This document shows positions 8,541 through 16,931 of a stretch of DNA of 64,000 nucleotides, piece after piece. Position 1 is the stretch's first letter. Every line of letters starts with the position of its first letter. The stretch comes from Flavobacterium azizsancarii (GTDB taxonomy: Bacteria; Bacteroidota; Bacteroidia; Flavobacteriales; Flavobacteriaceae). The stretch spans positions 1 to 64,000 of the forward strand of contig NZ_JAMZNK010000009.1 in the NCBI RefSeq assembly GCF_027980145.1. Direction: 5' to 3'. A program made the translations under genes and the position numbers. The notes below the pieces were generated by a model. That model was not told the DNA's origin. It made no database searches and saw nothing but the letters and a program-made list of their open reading frames with translations.

Positions 8541-9233
8541 TTACGTTATTCTTAGCGTTTTTAGCGCCGGAACCCATTCTTCTTTTGTACAGATTTCGCA
8601 TTTTGCAGCAGCTGTTTTTTGTTTTTCTATATGTCCGCAAAAAGTACAGGCGTAAATGGCTTCGGTTGGTATTATTGTGCTTTTTTTATTGAATGCAGCA
8701 GGTAGAATTGGTAATCCGTATTGTACATCTTTATCTTCATAAAAAAATACGCTTATTTCTCCACTAGTTTCTATAAAAGCATGTTTTACTTGTCCGAGAT
8801 GTTCAATCGATTTAATGCGAAGCTCAGAGAAAAATTCGTCTTGTGCAAGACTTTCTTTTTTGAAAGTAGCAATAGAGAATTTACCATTATTGATCAGACA
8901 CTCGGTTTTACCTTCTATAAATTCTTCGAATTTTTTGCTTTTTCCGGTAAGCCAGGTTACAGAACGATACAGGATAATAATGACGATAAAAACTATTGCA
9001 GCGGGAACAATACCCACATCTTCATAAAACATAGGGTCTCCTGCGGCAGAACCCAGTGCAATAATGATTACGGTTTCGAAAATAGAGAGTTGTTTTACAC
9101 CTCGTTTTCCGGCCAATTTTAATGTCAACAATAAAATGATGAACATAACAGTCGAACGAAATACAACTTCGAGTGCGAAATTCGTGGGAAGATCGTTGTA
9201 AAATACTCTATTCCATTCAAATATTTCTTTCAT
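8541..9233 (-). CDS. DUF421 (YetF-like) membrane protein
   Basis: A 230-residue protein with three N-terminal transmembrane segments (about residues 25-45, 55-75, 80-95) followed by a soluble domain. The phrases LAGKRGVKQLSIFETVI and GSAAGDPMFYEDVG are characteristic of the DUF421 family, whose other members include YetF of Bacillus. Near the C-terminus there are two CxxC-type pairs (CTFCGH and CEICTK), an unusual zinc-ribbon-like addition. The function of the family is not established. It lies between ddl and the zinc-ribbon membrane gene. Confidence 0.82.
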   Translation of the reverse strand: MKEIFEWNRVFYNDLPTNFALEVVFRSTVMFIILLLTLKLAGKRGVKQLSIFETVIIIALGSAAGDPMFYEDVGIVPAAIVFIVIIILYRSVTWLTGKSKKFEEFIEGKTECLINNGKFSIATFKKESLAQDEFFSELRIKSIEHLGQVKHAFIETSGEISVFFYEDKDVQYGLPILPAAFNKKSTIIPTEAIYACTFCGHIEKQKTAAAKCEICTKEEWVPALKTLRIT

Positions 9234-9320
9234 TTTTTTTGAGTTTCTACGTTTTTTTTCTTTGGGCTAAATCAGTTTGCGAGACTTCGACTTCGCTCAG
9301 TCTGACAAAACTTTGTGGTT

Positions 9321-9366
9321 AAAAAAAAGGTTCTGAGATCTTAGTAACTTAGCATCTCAGAACCTT
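9321..9366 (-). terminator. Terminator of ddl built from a repeat hairpin
   Basis: AAGGTTCTGAGAT (9327-9339) and ATCTCAGAACCTT (9354-9366) are perfect 13-base inverted arms around a 14-base loop that itself contains CTTAG units. Read on the minus strand, the hairpin follows the ddl stop by 10 bases and is followed by a run of T. It therefore fits an intrinsic terminator for ddl, and it shares its unit with the repeat at 6633-6671. Confidence 0.8.
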
Positions 9367-9376
9367 AGTAGCTTTT

Positions 9377-10348
9377 TTAAGCAAGTGCCAGCTCAATCGC
9401 ATTGGTAAACAAATCTTCCAACGATATTCCGGCAGCTTGTGCTTGTTGCGGAATCAGACTTTCTGTTGTTAAACCTGGAATTGTATTCATTTCCAGCATA
9501 TATGGTTCGTTGTCTACGATGATGAATTCGCTTCTTGAGAAACCTTTCATTTTTAAGACTTCGTAAGCGCGTTTTGCTACTTCGCTTACTTTTTGCGTTA
9601 ATTCCTCTGAGATTCTTGCCGGTGTAATTTCCTGTGATTTTCCTTCGTATTTTGCTTCGTAATCAAAGAAATCATTATCAGAAACTATTTCTGTGATGGG
9701 CAATACTTTAATTTCGCCTTGATAATTGATTACTCCAACAGAAACTTCAGTTCCGTCAAGGAAGCTTTCGATGATGATTTCGTTATCTTCTTTATACGCT
9801 ATTTCTATAGCAATTGGCAATTCAGCTTCTGATTTTACTTTTGAGATTCCAAAACTAGAACCAGCTTTATTTGGTTTTACAAAACATGGCAAACCTACTT
9901 TTGCAACAATTTCTTTTGTATTGATACTATCACCTTTGTTTAAGTAATAAGAAATCGCCGTTTTGATTCCATATGGTTTTAAAACCGATAATAAATCACG
10001 TTTGTTGAAGGTAAGGGCTGCCTGATAATAATCGCAAGACGATTGTTTTATTCCTAGTAATTCGAAGTAAGCCTGCATCAAACCATCTTCGCCTGGTGTT
10101 CCGTGAATGGCATTGAAAACACAATCGAAAGTGATTTTCTCATTGTTTACTGTTACTGAGAAATCGTTTTTGTCGATCGCATACTCGGCGTTGTTTTCGT
10201 CTACATACACCCATTTTTCTTTGAAAATATGAATGCGGAATCCGTTGTATTTTGTTTTGTCAAGGTATTGGTGAACAACGTTTCCGCTAATAAGTGAAAT
10301 TTTGTATTCACTTGAATATCCGCCCATGATGATGGCTATGTTTTTCAT
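9377..10348 (-). CDS. ddl: D-alanine--D-alanine ligase
   Basis: A 323-residue ATP-grasp enzyme joining two D-Ala for peptidoglycan precursors. Visible features: IAIIMGGYSSEYKISLISG at the N-terminus (substrate loop), the ATP-grasp block VGLPCFVKPNKAGSSFGISK, and the C-terminal catalytic block MLEMNTIPGLTTESLIPQQ. I chose the ATG at 10348. A longer frame from 10438 exists, but its extra 30 codons translate repeat sequence (cctgaaac phrases) and lack family similarity. It heads the minus-strand run toward coaD and lies divergent from the PASTA/rluD pair. Confidence 0.94.
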   Translation of the reverse strand: MKNIAIIMGGYSSEYKISLISGNVVHQYLDKTKYNGFRIHIFKEKWVYVDENNAEYAIDKNDFSVTVNNEKITFDCVFNAIHGTPGEDGLMQAYFELLGIKQSSCDYYQAALTFNKRDLLSVLKPYGIKTAISYYLNKGDSINTKEIVAKVGLPCFVKPNKAGSSFGISKVKSEAELPIAIEIAYKEDNEIIIESFLDGTEVSVGVINYQGEIKVLPITEIVSDNDFFDYEAKYEGKSQEITPARISEELTQKVSEVAKRAYEVLKMKGFSRSEFIIVDNEPYMLEMNTIPGLTTESLIPQQAQAAGISLEDLFTNAIELALA

Positions 10349-10475
10349 TTTATATTGTTTATATTTTGTTTCAGGTTTTATTTGTTCCAGGTTCAAGAAT
10401 GTTGTTTCAGGTTTCAGGTTTTTCGCCATGAATTTCACGAATTAAATTTTTGAAAAACTGTTTAAATCGATCTGC

Positions 10476-10579
10476 TTGTCATTTCAAAGCAGGAGAAATC
10501 ACACTAGTAACTAACATTTACTGCATCCATACAGTGCGTTGCTCTCTGGATGTGATTTTTTCTTTGTCGAAATGACAAA
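10476..10579. repeat. REP-like palindromic repeat (TTGTCATTTC...GAAATGACAA)
   Basis: TTGTCATTTC at 10476-10485 followed by an AGGAGAAATCACA block is mirrored by TGTGATTTTTTC and GTCGAAATGACAA ending near 10579. This long imperfect hairpin matches a repeat type I know from many flavobacterial genomes (recalled, not searched). It lies in the intergenic space between divergent ddl and the PASTA gene. Confidence 0.65.
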
Positions 10580-10610
10580 AAAAGAAAACAATCATCTTGA
10601 AACCTAAAGC

Positions 10611-10692
10611 CCTAGCCCTGATGGAAGCGGCATCCTTTTTCTGGCTTCTTTAGCCTGGAAAAGATACGGTGCACAGCAGGAAACAGCTCCTT
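10611..10692. repeat. Conserved-looking intergenic block (AGCCCTGATGGAAGCGG ... CAGCAGGAAACAGCT)
   Basis: A block running from CCTAGCCCTGATGGAAGCGG to ACAGCAGGAAACAGCTCCT. A shortened relative ending in the same ACAGCAGGAAACAGCT phrase lies at about 26955-27006 upstream of dnaK. The two copies in unrelated intergenic regions indicate a dispersed repeat. No open frame of note. Role unknown. Confidence 0.55.
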
Positions 10693-10782
10693 AGAATTAT
10701 CCTTCGACTTCGCTGGGGATGACAATCAGAACACTTTCTTGTTTAAAACAAAATTATCATTTTTTTTGAAACAAAATAGCTT

Positions 10783-10790
10783 TATCTTTG
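10783..10790 (+). promoter_or_regulatory. -7 promoter element of the PASTA/rluD operon
   Basis: TATCTTTG fits the Bacteroidota TAnnTTTG consensus and lies 20 bases before the ATG at 10811. A TTTG at 10765-10768 could be the -33 element, though the spacing is short. Its position inside a possible longer frame from 10739 argues that the real start is 10811. Confidence 0.55.
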
Positions 10791-10810
10791 CCCCTAATAA
10801 AAATAAATTT

Positions 10811-11434
10811 ATGACTTTACGTAAGTATTTAACGAGCCGAGTGTTTTTTGTGCAAGTATTGATTGCGATTGCGATTATTGCCGTTTTAGGTTATTTGTTT
10901 ATGCATTGGTTGACTTTTACAACTGATCACGGACATGAGATTGCCGTTCCTAATTTGTCTAAACTGACTGAGGAGCAAGTAGAGGCAAAACTGAACGATT
11001 TAGACTTGGATTATGTGCTTTTGGATAGTGTTGATTACCGAAGTGAATACCCAAAATACAGTGTTGTTGAGCAAGATCCTTTGCCCGGAACAATGGTAAA
11101 AGTGGGAAGAAAAATATATATTAAAATTAATGCATCAGGATTTTCGTCTGTTAAAATTCCTGATTTAATTGAGAAAACATATCGTGAAGCAGTTCCAACT
11201 TTGAAAGCTTTAGGGCTTCAGGAAGGAACGATAACGTATATTCCGAACCTTGGAAAAGATATGGTTCTGGAGATGCGCTATAAAGGTAGAAACTTAAAAG
11301 TAGGAGACCGTGTGCTGAAAGCGTCTAAAATCGACTTGGTTTTAGGAGACGGAAAAGCTAGTTATGTAGATGAGAGTCAGGCCGCAGATAGTACAGCTGC
11401 GCCAACTACTGAAACCCCAAAAGATGAACAATAA
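10811..11434 (+). CDS. Membrane-anchored PASTA-domain protein
   Basis: A 207-residue protein. A short cytoplasmic N-terminus is followed by one transmembrane segment (about residues 12-32, VLIAIAIIAVLGYLF) and then periplasmic PASTA repeats. The first contains VPNLSKLTEEQVEAKL and VVEQDPLPGTMVKVG, the second IPDLIEKTYREAVPTLKALG. PASTA domains bind peptidoglycan fragments in Ser/Thr kinases and PBPs, but here no kinase or transglycosylase domain is attached. The stop overlaps the rluD start by 11 bases, so the two are translationally coupled, an arrangement common in Flavobacteriia. Confidence 0.88.
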   Translation: MTLRKYLTSRVFFVQVLIAIAIIAVLGYLFMHWLTFTTDHGHEIAVPNLSKLTEEQVEAKLNDLDLDYVLLDSVDYRSEYPKYSVVEQDPLPGTMVKVGRKIYIKINASGFSSVKIPDLIEKTYREAVPTLKALGLQEGTITYIPNLGKDMVLEMRYKGRNLKVGDRVLKASKIDLVLGDGKASYVDESQAADSTAAPTTETPKDEQ

Positions 11435-12461
11435 TATTGAAAATTTAGATCTGGAAGACGAATTATTCGAACATTTCAGGTTTGATGTGCCTAAAGGTCA
11501 GGCGCTTTTGCGTATTGACAAATATTTGATGAATATGATTCCGAATGCAACACGGAACAAAATTCAGAATGCTGCAAGTGAAGGAAGTGTTTTTGTAAAT
11601 GAAATTCCTGTAAAATCAAATTACAAAGTAAAACCACTTGATCTTATTACGGTAATGTTGACACATCCGCCGTTTGAAAACCATATTCTTCCGGAAGATC
11701 TTCCGATAAATATTGTGTATGAAGACGACGCTTTGTTGCTAATCAACAAAGAGCCGGGAATGGTAGTGCATCCGGGTCACGGAAATTATACCGGGACTTT
11801 GGTGAATGCTTTGGCACATCATTTTGAGAATTTGCCAATGAACAGCAGCGAACGCCCAGGTTTGGTACACCGAATAGATAAGGATACGTCCGGACTTCTG
11901 GTGGTTGCCAAAACAGAAGCGGCAATGACGCACCTGGCAAAACAATTTGAAGCAAAAACTTCTGAACGTGAATATATTGCCCTGGTTTGGGGTAATGTTA
12001 CCGAAGAGGAGGGAACGATCGAAGGAAATCTTGCGAGACACTTAAAAGACCGTATGCAAATGGCGGTTTTTGCGGATCCTGAAATAGGAAAACCTGCGAT
12101 TACACATTATAAGGTCTTGGAACGTTTTGGTTATGTAACTTTGATTTCCTGCAGGTTAGAAACAGGAAGAACGCACCAGATTCGTGCGCATTTGAAACAT
12201 ATTGGTCATCCGTTATTTAATGATGAACGTTATGGTGGTCATTTGATTTTGAAGGGAACTACGTTTACAAAATACAAACAGTTTATAGAGAATTGTTTTA
12301 AAGCTTTGCCACGTCAGGCTTTGCATGCTAAAACTCTTGGTTTTGTGCATCCAACAACTGGCGAAATGATGCGCTTTGATACTGAATTACCTCAGGATTT
12401 TCAGGATTGCATTGAGAAATGGCGTAATTACGGTAAGACGCATAATATAGAAGAAGAATAG
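11424..12461 (+). CDS. rluD: 23S rRNA pseudouridine synthase, RluD family
   Basis: A 345-residue enzyme with an N-terminal S4 RNA-binding domain (about residues 20-85) and a RluA/RluD-type catalytic domain. The catalytic Asp lies in HRIDKDTSGLLVVAK near residue 150 and the later block GRTHQIRAHLKHIGHPL is also family-typical. RluD-type enzymes modify helix 69 of 23S rRNA, though the exact target is inferred. The start at 11424 lies inside the PASTA gene, and an upstream start at 11370 would add only residues read from PASTA coding sequence. Confidence 0.9.
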   Translation: MNNNIENLDLEDELFEHFRFDVPKGQALLRIDKYLMNMIPNATRNKIQNAASEGSVFVNEIPVKSNYKVKPLDLITVMLTHPPFENHILPEDLPINIVYEDDALLLINKEPGMVVHPGHGNYTGTLVNALAHHFENLPMNSSERPGLVHRIDKDTSGLLVVAKTEAAMTHLAKQFEAKTSEREYIALVWGNVTEEEGTIEGNLARHLKDRMQMAVFADPEIGKPAITHYKVLERFGYVTLISCRLETGRTHQIRAHLKHIGHPLFNDERYGGHLILKGTTFTKYKQFIENCFKALPRQALHAKTLGFVHPTTGEMMRFDTELPQDFQDCIEKWRNYGKTHNIEEE

Positions 12462-12503
12462 ATATTTAGAATAAAAAAAAATAGAGAAAAGATTTTCTCG
12501 TAT

Positions 12504-12535
12504 AAAAAAAGCTCCAAAATTTTTGGAGCTTTTTT
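12504..12535 (+). terminator. Rho-independent terminator after rluD
   Basis: AAAAAAAGCTCCAAAA pairs with TTTTGGAGCTTTTTT with almost no loop, 42 bases beyond the rluD stop. It is symmetrical, so it could also act on transcripts from the minus-strand gene to its right. Confidence 0.85.
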
Positions 12536-12677
12536 GGTTTTACCATGTAGCACTTCATTTTTTTACCATTAAGAGATTAAGTTTATTAAGCTCTGAACTT
12601 ATTTTGTTTCACTATTCAGAAATTACGTTAGTAAAGATTTTATCTTAAATTTTCTTAATATCTTATTGGTAAAAAAA

Positions 12678-13298
12678 CTATTCAATATTTCTAATCGTTA
12701 AGTCTGTAATTTTTGCTTCGCCGTTGGTTAAGAAACCTAGTTTACCTTGCTGGCTGAGATTATTTTTTTCTAAGGAACATTCTAAGAACGTTTCGTTATC
12801 GACTGAAAAATACAGTTGATTGTTTGAAACCCTTATTTTTACATCATACCATTTATTGTTCTCTAGTTTCATTGTTTTTTTAAACAAAGTTGGACCTCCG
12901 CGTTTTTCGTATTCGTCGCTTCCTTTTTTGTAAACACCTCTGCCAATAACGATATTTTGATCGATTCGATACAAATAAGTTCTAATATATTGCTCTTTAT
13001 CTACGTTTAGCATGATCTCAAAGAGAGATTCTTTGGTTATGTTTACCTTCAGATCGATTTGGTAATTTTTAGGGAGTTTCTTTTTCGATTCTATTACGCC
13101 CCAATGCATTGGTCCTCCAGTTCCGGTTAAAGTATCTTTTTCCAGAAACCATTCTTTTGGATTAAAATCCCAATTGGATTTTAATGGGGTTGTTTCAGTG
13201 ATTTTGTATGCCGTTTTTGCCGTTGAAATTGTACCACCACAAGAAGTGATTATTAGCAGTACTACTAATAATAAGATATATTTGATTTTCATTTTCAT
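12678..13298 (-). CDS. Lipoprotein with a LamG/DUF1080-like beta-sandwich
   Basis: A 206-residue protein with a lipoprotein signal peptide ending in IITSCGG. The mature part has the flow of a concanavalin-like sandwich as found in DUF1080 proteins: NYQIDLKVNITKESLFEIML, YDVKIRVSNNQLYFSVDN and a closing GKLGFLTNGEAKITDLTIRN strand. Such domains often bind carbohydrate, but no catalytic residues are obvious here. It starts 3 bp past the stop of the ModF-like ATPase gene on the same strand, so the two form one transcript. The role in the envelope is unknown. Confidence 0.7.
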   Translation of the reverse strand: MKMKIKYILLLVVLLIITSCGGTISTAKTAYKITETTPLKSNWDFNPKEWFLEKDTLTGTGGPMHWGVIESKKKLPKNYQIDLKVNITKESLFEIMLNVDKEQYIRTYLYRIDQNIVIGRGVYKKGSDEYEKRGGPTLFKKTMKLENNKWYDVKIRVSNNQLYFSVDNETFLECSLEKNNLSQQGKLGFLTNGEAKITDLTIRNIE

Positions 13299-13301
13299 TT
13301 T

Positions 13302-14543
13302 TTAATTTAACTCGGAATGGTATTTTATTTTTCCGATTGATCCTGCTTCATTTGGTAAAAGCTCAAAAACCGAAGTAGGAGCAAGACCGGTTTCGATACG
13401 ATGTGACACGTATAAAATACTAACGTTTGTTTCTTGTTTTATGGTATTGATAAGCTGTATGACCAAATCGACATTTTCGTCGTCCAGACCTTCTACAGGT
13501 TCGTCTAAGATTAATAATGGAGGATGTTTTAGAACGGCACGAACAATCAAAGCAACTCTTTGCTGACCAATAGAAAGATCAATAAAGCGTTTTTTTCTTA
13601 AACCGGTCATTTCAATTACTTCAAGCCATTGTGTAACGGTTTGTTTTTGCAAAGTCGTTGGTTCAATATACAATCCTATGGAATCGAAAAAGCCGGATAG
13701 AATCATTTCTTCTAAAGTATGTCCTTTTTGAAAGAGATCCGTCATGGAAGTTGTGAAGATCCCGATTTGTTTTTTGATGTCCCAAACACTTTCACCAGTT
13801 CCTTTTTTTCTTCCGAATAAATGTAAATCCTGTCCAAAACCTTTTGGATTGTCTCCGGTTATCAAAGATAAAATAGTGCTTTTTCCGGAACCGTTAGGAC
13901 CAATTAACTGCCAGAATTCACCTTGTTTTATGGTCCATGAAATATTGTCGACAATTTTGCGGTCATCATAGCTCACAGAAACATTTTCCATTTTGATTAA
14001 TACACTTTCGTGAAAGGAATGTGGTTCGATCGCTTTAGGAATTGCTGATGTATTTAAGGTTTTAAAGTGGTTTTCGGTTTTTGAGATAGGATGCAATTCA
14101 AAGGTATTGTCTTTGATCTGCGCTTTGTTAGGAACAAAATATAGTACGTCGACCACACGATTGACTAATTGAATAATCGCAATATCTTTTGTCAGATCTT
14201 TTAAGGATTCTGCTAAAACGACGCGCGAAGCCTGATCTAAATGATCGAACGGATTGTCGAAAATGATAAAATCTGGTTTTTGATTGATGCAGTATTTCAA
14301 AAATTCTTTTTTACGTTCGCCGGATGAAAAAGTTCTCAATTGTCTGTGAGATTCCGGAGAAGCTTCTACAGTATCGTATTGATATTCTTTTTCGATGAAT
14401 TTTTCTATGGCAATGTCTGAAAACAGAATCCCTTTTTTGTTGTTAAAAATGGCTAATTCTCCTTTGGCTTCGCCGGAAAGTAATGTTGCTATAAAAGCTT
14501 TTTTATTTACCTGATTCGATAAAAGTATATCCCAATGCTGCAT
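13302..14543 (-). CDS. ModF-like tandem ABC ATPase
   Basis: A 413-residue protein with two ABC ATPase halves and no transmembrane part. The second half is complete: Walker A GPNGSGKST (about residue 214), signature LSIGQQRVAL, Walker B LLILDEPVEGLDD and the H-loop YVSHR. The first half keeps a signature (FSSGERKKE) and Walker B (FIIFDNPFDHLD) but has no GxxGxGKS Walker A, so it probably cannot hydrolyse ATP. This is the layout of ModF/PhrA-type proteins. I prefer the ATG at 14543 because the longer frame to 14603 adds poorly conserved-looking residues. Substrate or partner unknown. Confidence 0.8.
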   Translation of the reverse strand: MQHWDILLSNQVNKKAFIATLLSGEAKGELAIFNNKKGILFSDIAIEKFIEKEYQYDTVEASPESHRQLRTFSSGERKKEFLKYCINQKPDFIIFDNPFDHLDQASRVVLAESLKDLTKDIAIIQLVNRVVDVLYFVPNKAQIKDNTFELHPISKTENHFKTLNTSAIPKAIEPHSFHESVLIKMENVSVSYDDRKIVDNISWTIKQGEFWQLIGPNGSGKSTILSLITGDNPKGFGQDLHLFGRKKGTGESVWDIKKQIGIFTTSMTDLFQKGHTLEEMILSGFFDSIGLYIEPTTLQKQTVTQWLEVIEMTGLRKKRFIDLSIGQQRVALIVRAVLKHPPLLILDEPVEGLDDENVDLVIQLINTIKQETNVSILYVSHRIETGLAPTSVFELLPNEAGSIGKIKYHSELN

Positions 14544-14588
14544 TTTTAAAGTATTATTTATGTTGACATAGATTAATTGTTGTTTTGT

Positions 14589-14637
14589 TGCCACAGATTT
14601 CACAGATTAAAATAATTGATCTTTTTAATCTGTGGCA
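14589..14637. repeat. CCACAGATT-type inverted repeat
   Basis: CACAGATTAAAA at 14601-14612 pairs with TTTTAATCTGTG at 14623-14634, preceded by another CCACAGATTT copy at 14591-14600. It sits directly upstream of the ModF-like gene and downstream of the sulfurtransferase, which share a strand. This CACAGATT phrase is a frequent intergenic repeat in flavobacteria (from memory). Possible transcript-end function. Confidence 0.5.
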
Positions 14638-14680
14638 AATAAGTTTTTAAGATTATCTATGCGTTAAATGTTTTTTCAGT

Positions 14681-15538
14681 TTAATCTATTTTTTTGGTCG
14701 CTAATTCGCGATCGTTACGAGACCATTCGCTCCAGGAACCTACGTACAGTTTTGGAATTGGAATTCCGGCATAATTCATTGCTAATAAAGTATGACAAGC
14801 CGTGACACCTGAACCACAATGCACAATAACTTTTTCAGGATTTTTATCGCCTATAATTTTATTATATTTTTCTGCTAAAACTTGGGGCGATTTGTAAAAT
14901 CCATCTTCGTCTAAGTTTTCGCTAAACGGAATATTGATTGCTCCTGGAATATGTCCCGCGATTAAATCAAGAGGTTCTGTAAGCCCATCAAAGCGATTTT
15001 TATCCCTTACATCAATTACAATATTTTCTTCATTATTTCGGGCTTTTTCGACTTCATCAATAGTAGCGACAGCTAAATTCCATTCTGAAATCAGGTATTT
15101 TTCTGTTGGTTCAAAATTTTCAATTTCAGAACTTACGGGAAAACCGGTTTTTATGGCTGCTTGTAAACCTCCGTTTAAAACCTGAACTTTTTCATGTCCA
15201 ATTGCTTTGAGCATCCACCAAAATCGGGCAGCTGCATTCGAGCCGTTTTTGTCATCGTAAATTATAACACGGCTTAAAGGCGAAATTCCTAGTTTAGAAA
15301 GTACTTCAGAAAATCTTTCTAATGATGGTAAAGGATGTCTTCCTCCGTTTGCAGGATCCGTTTCAACATTGGCTAAATCCCGATTCAGATCAATAAAACG
15401 AGCGCCTTCCAGATGTTCGTTTTTATAATTTTCTTCGGCACCTATTCCTGCTCTGGCATCGATTAAAATAACTTCACGAGAATTTTTTAATTGTATTAAT
15501 TCTTCAGGATTTATTATTGGAGAAAGTATATTTGACAT
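14681..15538 (-). CDS. Sulfurtransferase (two-domain rhodanese, MST type)
   Basis: A 285-residue cytoplasmic protein with two rhodanese domains. The N-terminal one is structural (LIDARAGIGAEENYKNEHLE; GGRHPLPSLERF), and the C-terminal one carries the catalytic Cys in HCGSGVTACHT near residue 241. The CGSGVTA loop is the type found in 3-mercaptopyruvate sulfurtransferases rather than classical thiosulfate rhodaneses. It transfers sulfane sulfur to thiols or cyanide. The ThuA-like gene lies 11 bp upstream on the same strand and may be co-transcribed. Confidence 0.88.
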   Translation of the reverse strand: MSNILSPIINPEELIQLKNSREVILIDARAGIGAEENYKNEHLEGARFIDLNRDLANVETDPANGGRHPLPSLERFSEVLSKLGISPLSRVIIYDDKNGSNAAARFWWMLKAIGHEKVQVLNGGLQAAIKTGFPVSSEIENFEPTEKYLISEWNLAVATIDEVEKARNNEENIVIDVRDKNRFDGLTEPLDLIAGHIPGAINIPFSENLDEDGFYKSPQVLAEKYNKIIGDKNPEKVIVHCGSGVTACHTLLAMNYAGIPIPKLYVGSWSEWSRNDRELATKKID

Positions 15539-15549
15539 TTTTTTTTGAA

Positions 15550-16374
15550 TTATTTTTTAGCATTCCCTAACCAAAGTAATCCATTTAAGATTAATTGGCT
15601 TTGTTCTTTATTTTCAAAAGTATATGAAAGTGTTTTGTTAGTTCCGTTTTCATAATCTATATCATTATGTCCCATATTTACATAGAGCATTTTGTAGTTT
15701 TTATTTGTCCAGACAACAGGATAATAACCGCTGTGCCAGATTTCGTTTGGTTTTGGGCCTGTTCCTAACGGAAAACTGCTTTCGTCAATTGCTGCAAGAA
15801 TTTCTATATCCGGGTTTTTTCTTAAATCGTTGCTCCATCTGTACCATTCGTTTGGCGAGGATTTAAATGTTTTAGGAATGTTTTTGGTTACAGCATGCTG
15901 ATTTTCGATTCGCAAAATTGCTGATGTTGGCCGCCAGGTATTACTGCCGTATTCTCCTGAACCTAAAAAAGTATTGTGGTACCAGTTCCAGTTTTGTGGA
16001 TAATCAGAATCATTTAGTGCAAATGCCGAAAAATGAAATCCGATAAAACCACCGCCATTTTCCATGTATTTCTCAAAAGCTTCTCGCTGGCTTGGTGTTT
16101 CGGGTCTTGTATCTAAAAACAAAATGACCTGATATTTGGCTAAAAACTTTGCGTTTAAATTGTTCCAATTACTAGTTGAATCATATTTGAAATGATTTTC
16201 TGCGGCAACTTTTGGAAACCACTTATTAGCTTCATGGACAAAACTAATGTGTGCCTGATCATTTTTTGCCGTATAAAAAGCAATGACTTTGAATTTTGAA
16301 CTTGCTTTTTTATGTTGGGCAAATCCAAAAAAACAAATGGATAAAAATGTAACCAGAATAATCCTTTGAGACAT
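15550..16374 (-). CDS. Secreted ThuA-domain protein
   Basis: A 274-residue protein with a signal peptide (ending FFGFAQ, residues 1-20) and a ThuA/trehalose-utilisation-type domain with a glutamine-amidotransferase-like fold. Family features visible are FLDTRPETPSQREAFEKY, NGGGFIGFH and near the end the MLYVNMGHND block. In Bacteroidota such domains often accompany sugar or heme-type oxidoreductases; none is next to it here. The catalytic activity of ThuA proteins is not well defined, so only the domain is assigned. Confidence 0.78.
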   Translation of the reverse strand: MSQRIILVTFLSICFFGFAQHKKASSKFKVIAFYTAKNDQAHISFVHEANKWFPKVAAENHFKYDSTSNWNNLNAKFLAKYQVILFLDTRPETPSQREAFEKYMENGGGFIGFHFSAFALNDSDYPQNWNWYHNTFLGSGEYGSNTWRPTSAILRIENQHAVTKNIPKTFKSSPNEWYRWSNDLRKNPDIEILAAIDESSFPLGTGPKPNEIWHSGYYPVVWTNKNYKMLYVNMGHNDIDYENGTNKTLSYTFENKEQSQLILNGLLWLGNAKK

Positions 16375-16423
16375 ACATTCTTTTTTTATCGAAAATATTA
16401 AGTGTTTTTGCTTAGTTTTTTGC

Positions 16424-16813
16424 TTAACCGGGAATTTTCTCGATTAATATCTCATTGCCCTCTTTGTCATAATAGGTACAGGTCATTTCGATGATGTCAA
16501 CACGCCATTTTGCAATTCCGGATTGAGCAGCATGGTTGCAGAAGGTTAAATAATCAGTTTGGCCATCCTGATGCATCACTAGAAACTCAATAAAACGTTC
16601 TTTATTAGCAAAAGGAGCGACCTGAATTTCAGGATATTTTTCGTCTGCTGAAACTTTGTAATTATTTACGCCATAATATTCAACATTTCCATTGTTGACA
16701 AAAGTGTCATAACCTTTTACGCCCAAAATGATAAGGTCTTGTATATAATTAGGGAAATCAGAACCAGATTGTACTTTGGCATGCGCTTCTTTTATTTGTT
16801 CGATTGTAAACAT
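16424..16813 (-). CDS. DUF1398 family protein
   Basis: A 129-residue cytoplasmic protein beginning MFTIEQIKEAHAKVQSGSD, with the YIQDLIILGVKGYDTFV and VEYYGVNNYKVSA phrases of the DUF1398 family (relatives include YbcV of E. coli and phage-linked proteins). The ATG at 16813 is chosen because the 12 extra codons of the longer frame are not family-like. It has no cysteine cluster, signal peptide or known active site. Function unknown. Confidence 0.75.
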   Translation of the reverse strand: MFTIEQIKEAHAKVQSGSDFPNYIQDLIILGVKGYDTFVNNGNVEYYGVNNYKVSADEKYPEIQVAPFANKERFIEFLVMHQDGQTDYLTFCNHAAQSGIAKWRVDIIEMTCTYYDKEGNEILIEKIPG

Positions 16814-16931
16814 ATATTTTAGTTTTAGTTTGTTTAATGAGTTTGCCACTAATTTTTATTTGAATGACGCTAAATTATAATTTGTGTAATTACTTCGTCT
16901 GTTCCCTTCGGTCAGGTTGTGGCGAAAAAAT

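Noticed and set aside
10349..10438. N-terminal extension of ddl by 30 codons
   Set aside because: The extra residues translate intergenic repeat sequence and come before the conserved start of the enzyme.
11370..11423. Upstream start of rluD
   Set aside because: It would add residues encoded in another frame inside the PASTA gene; the family N-terminus fits the ATG at 11424.
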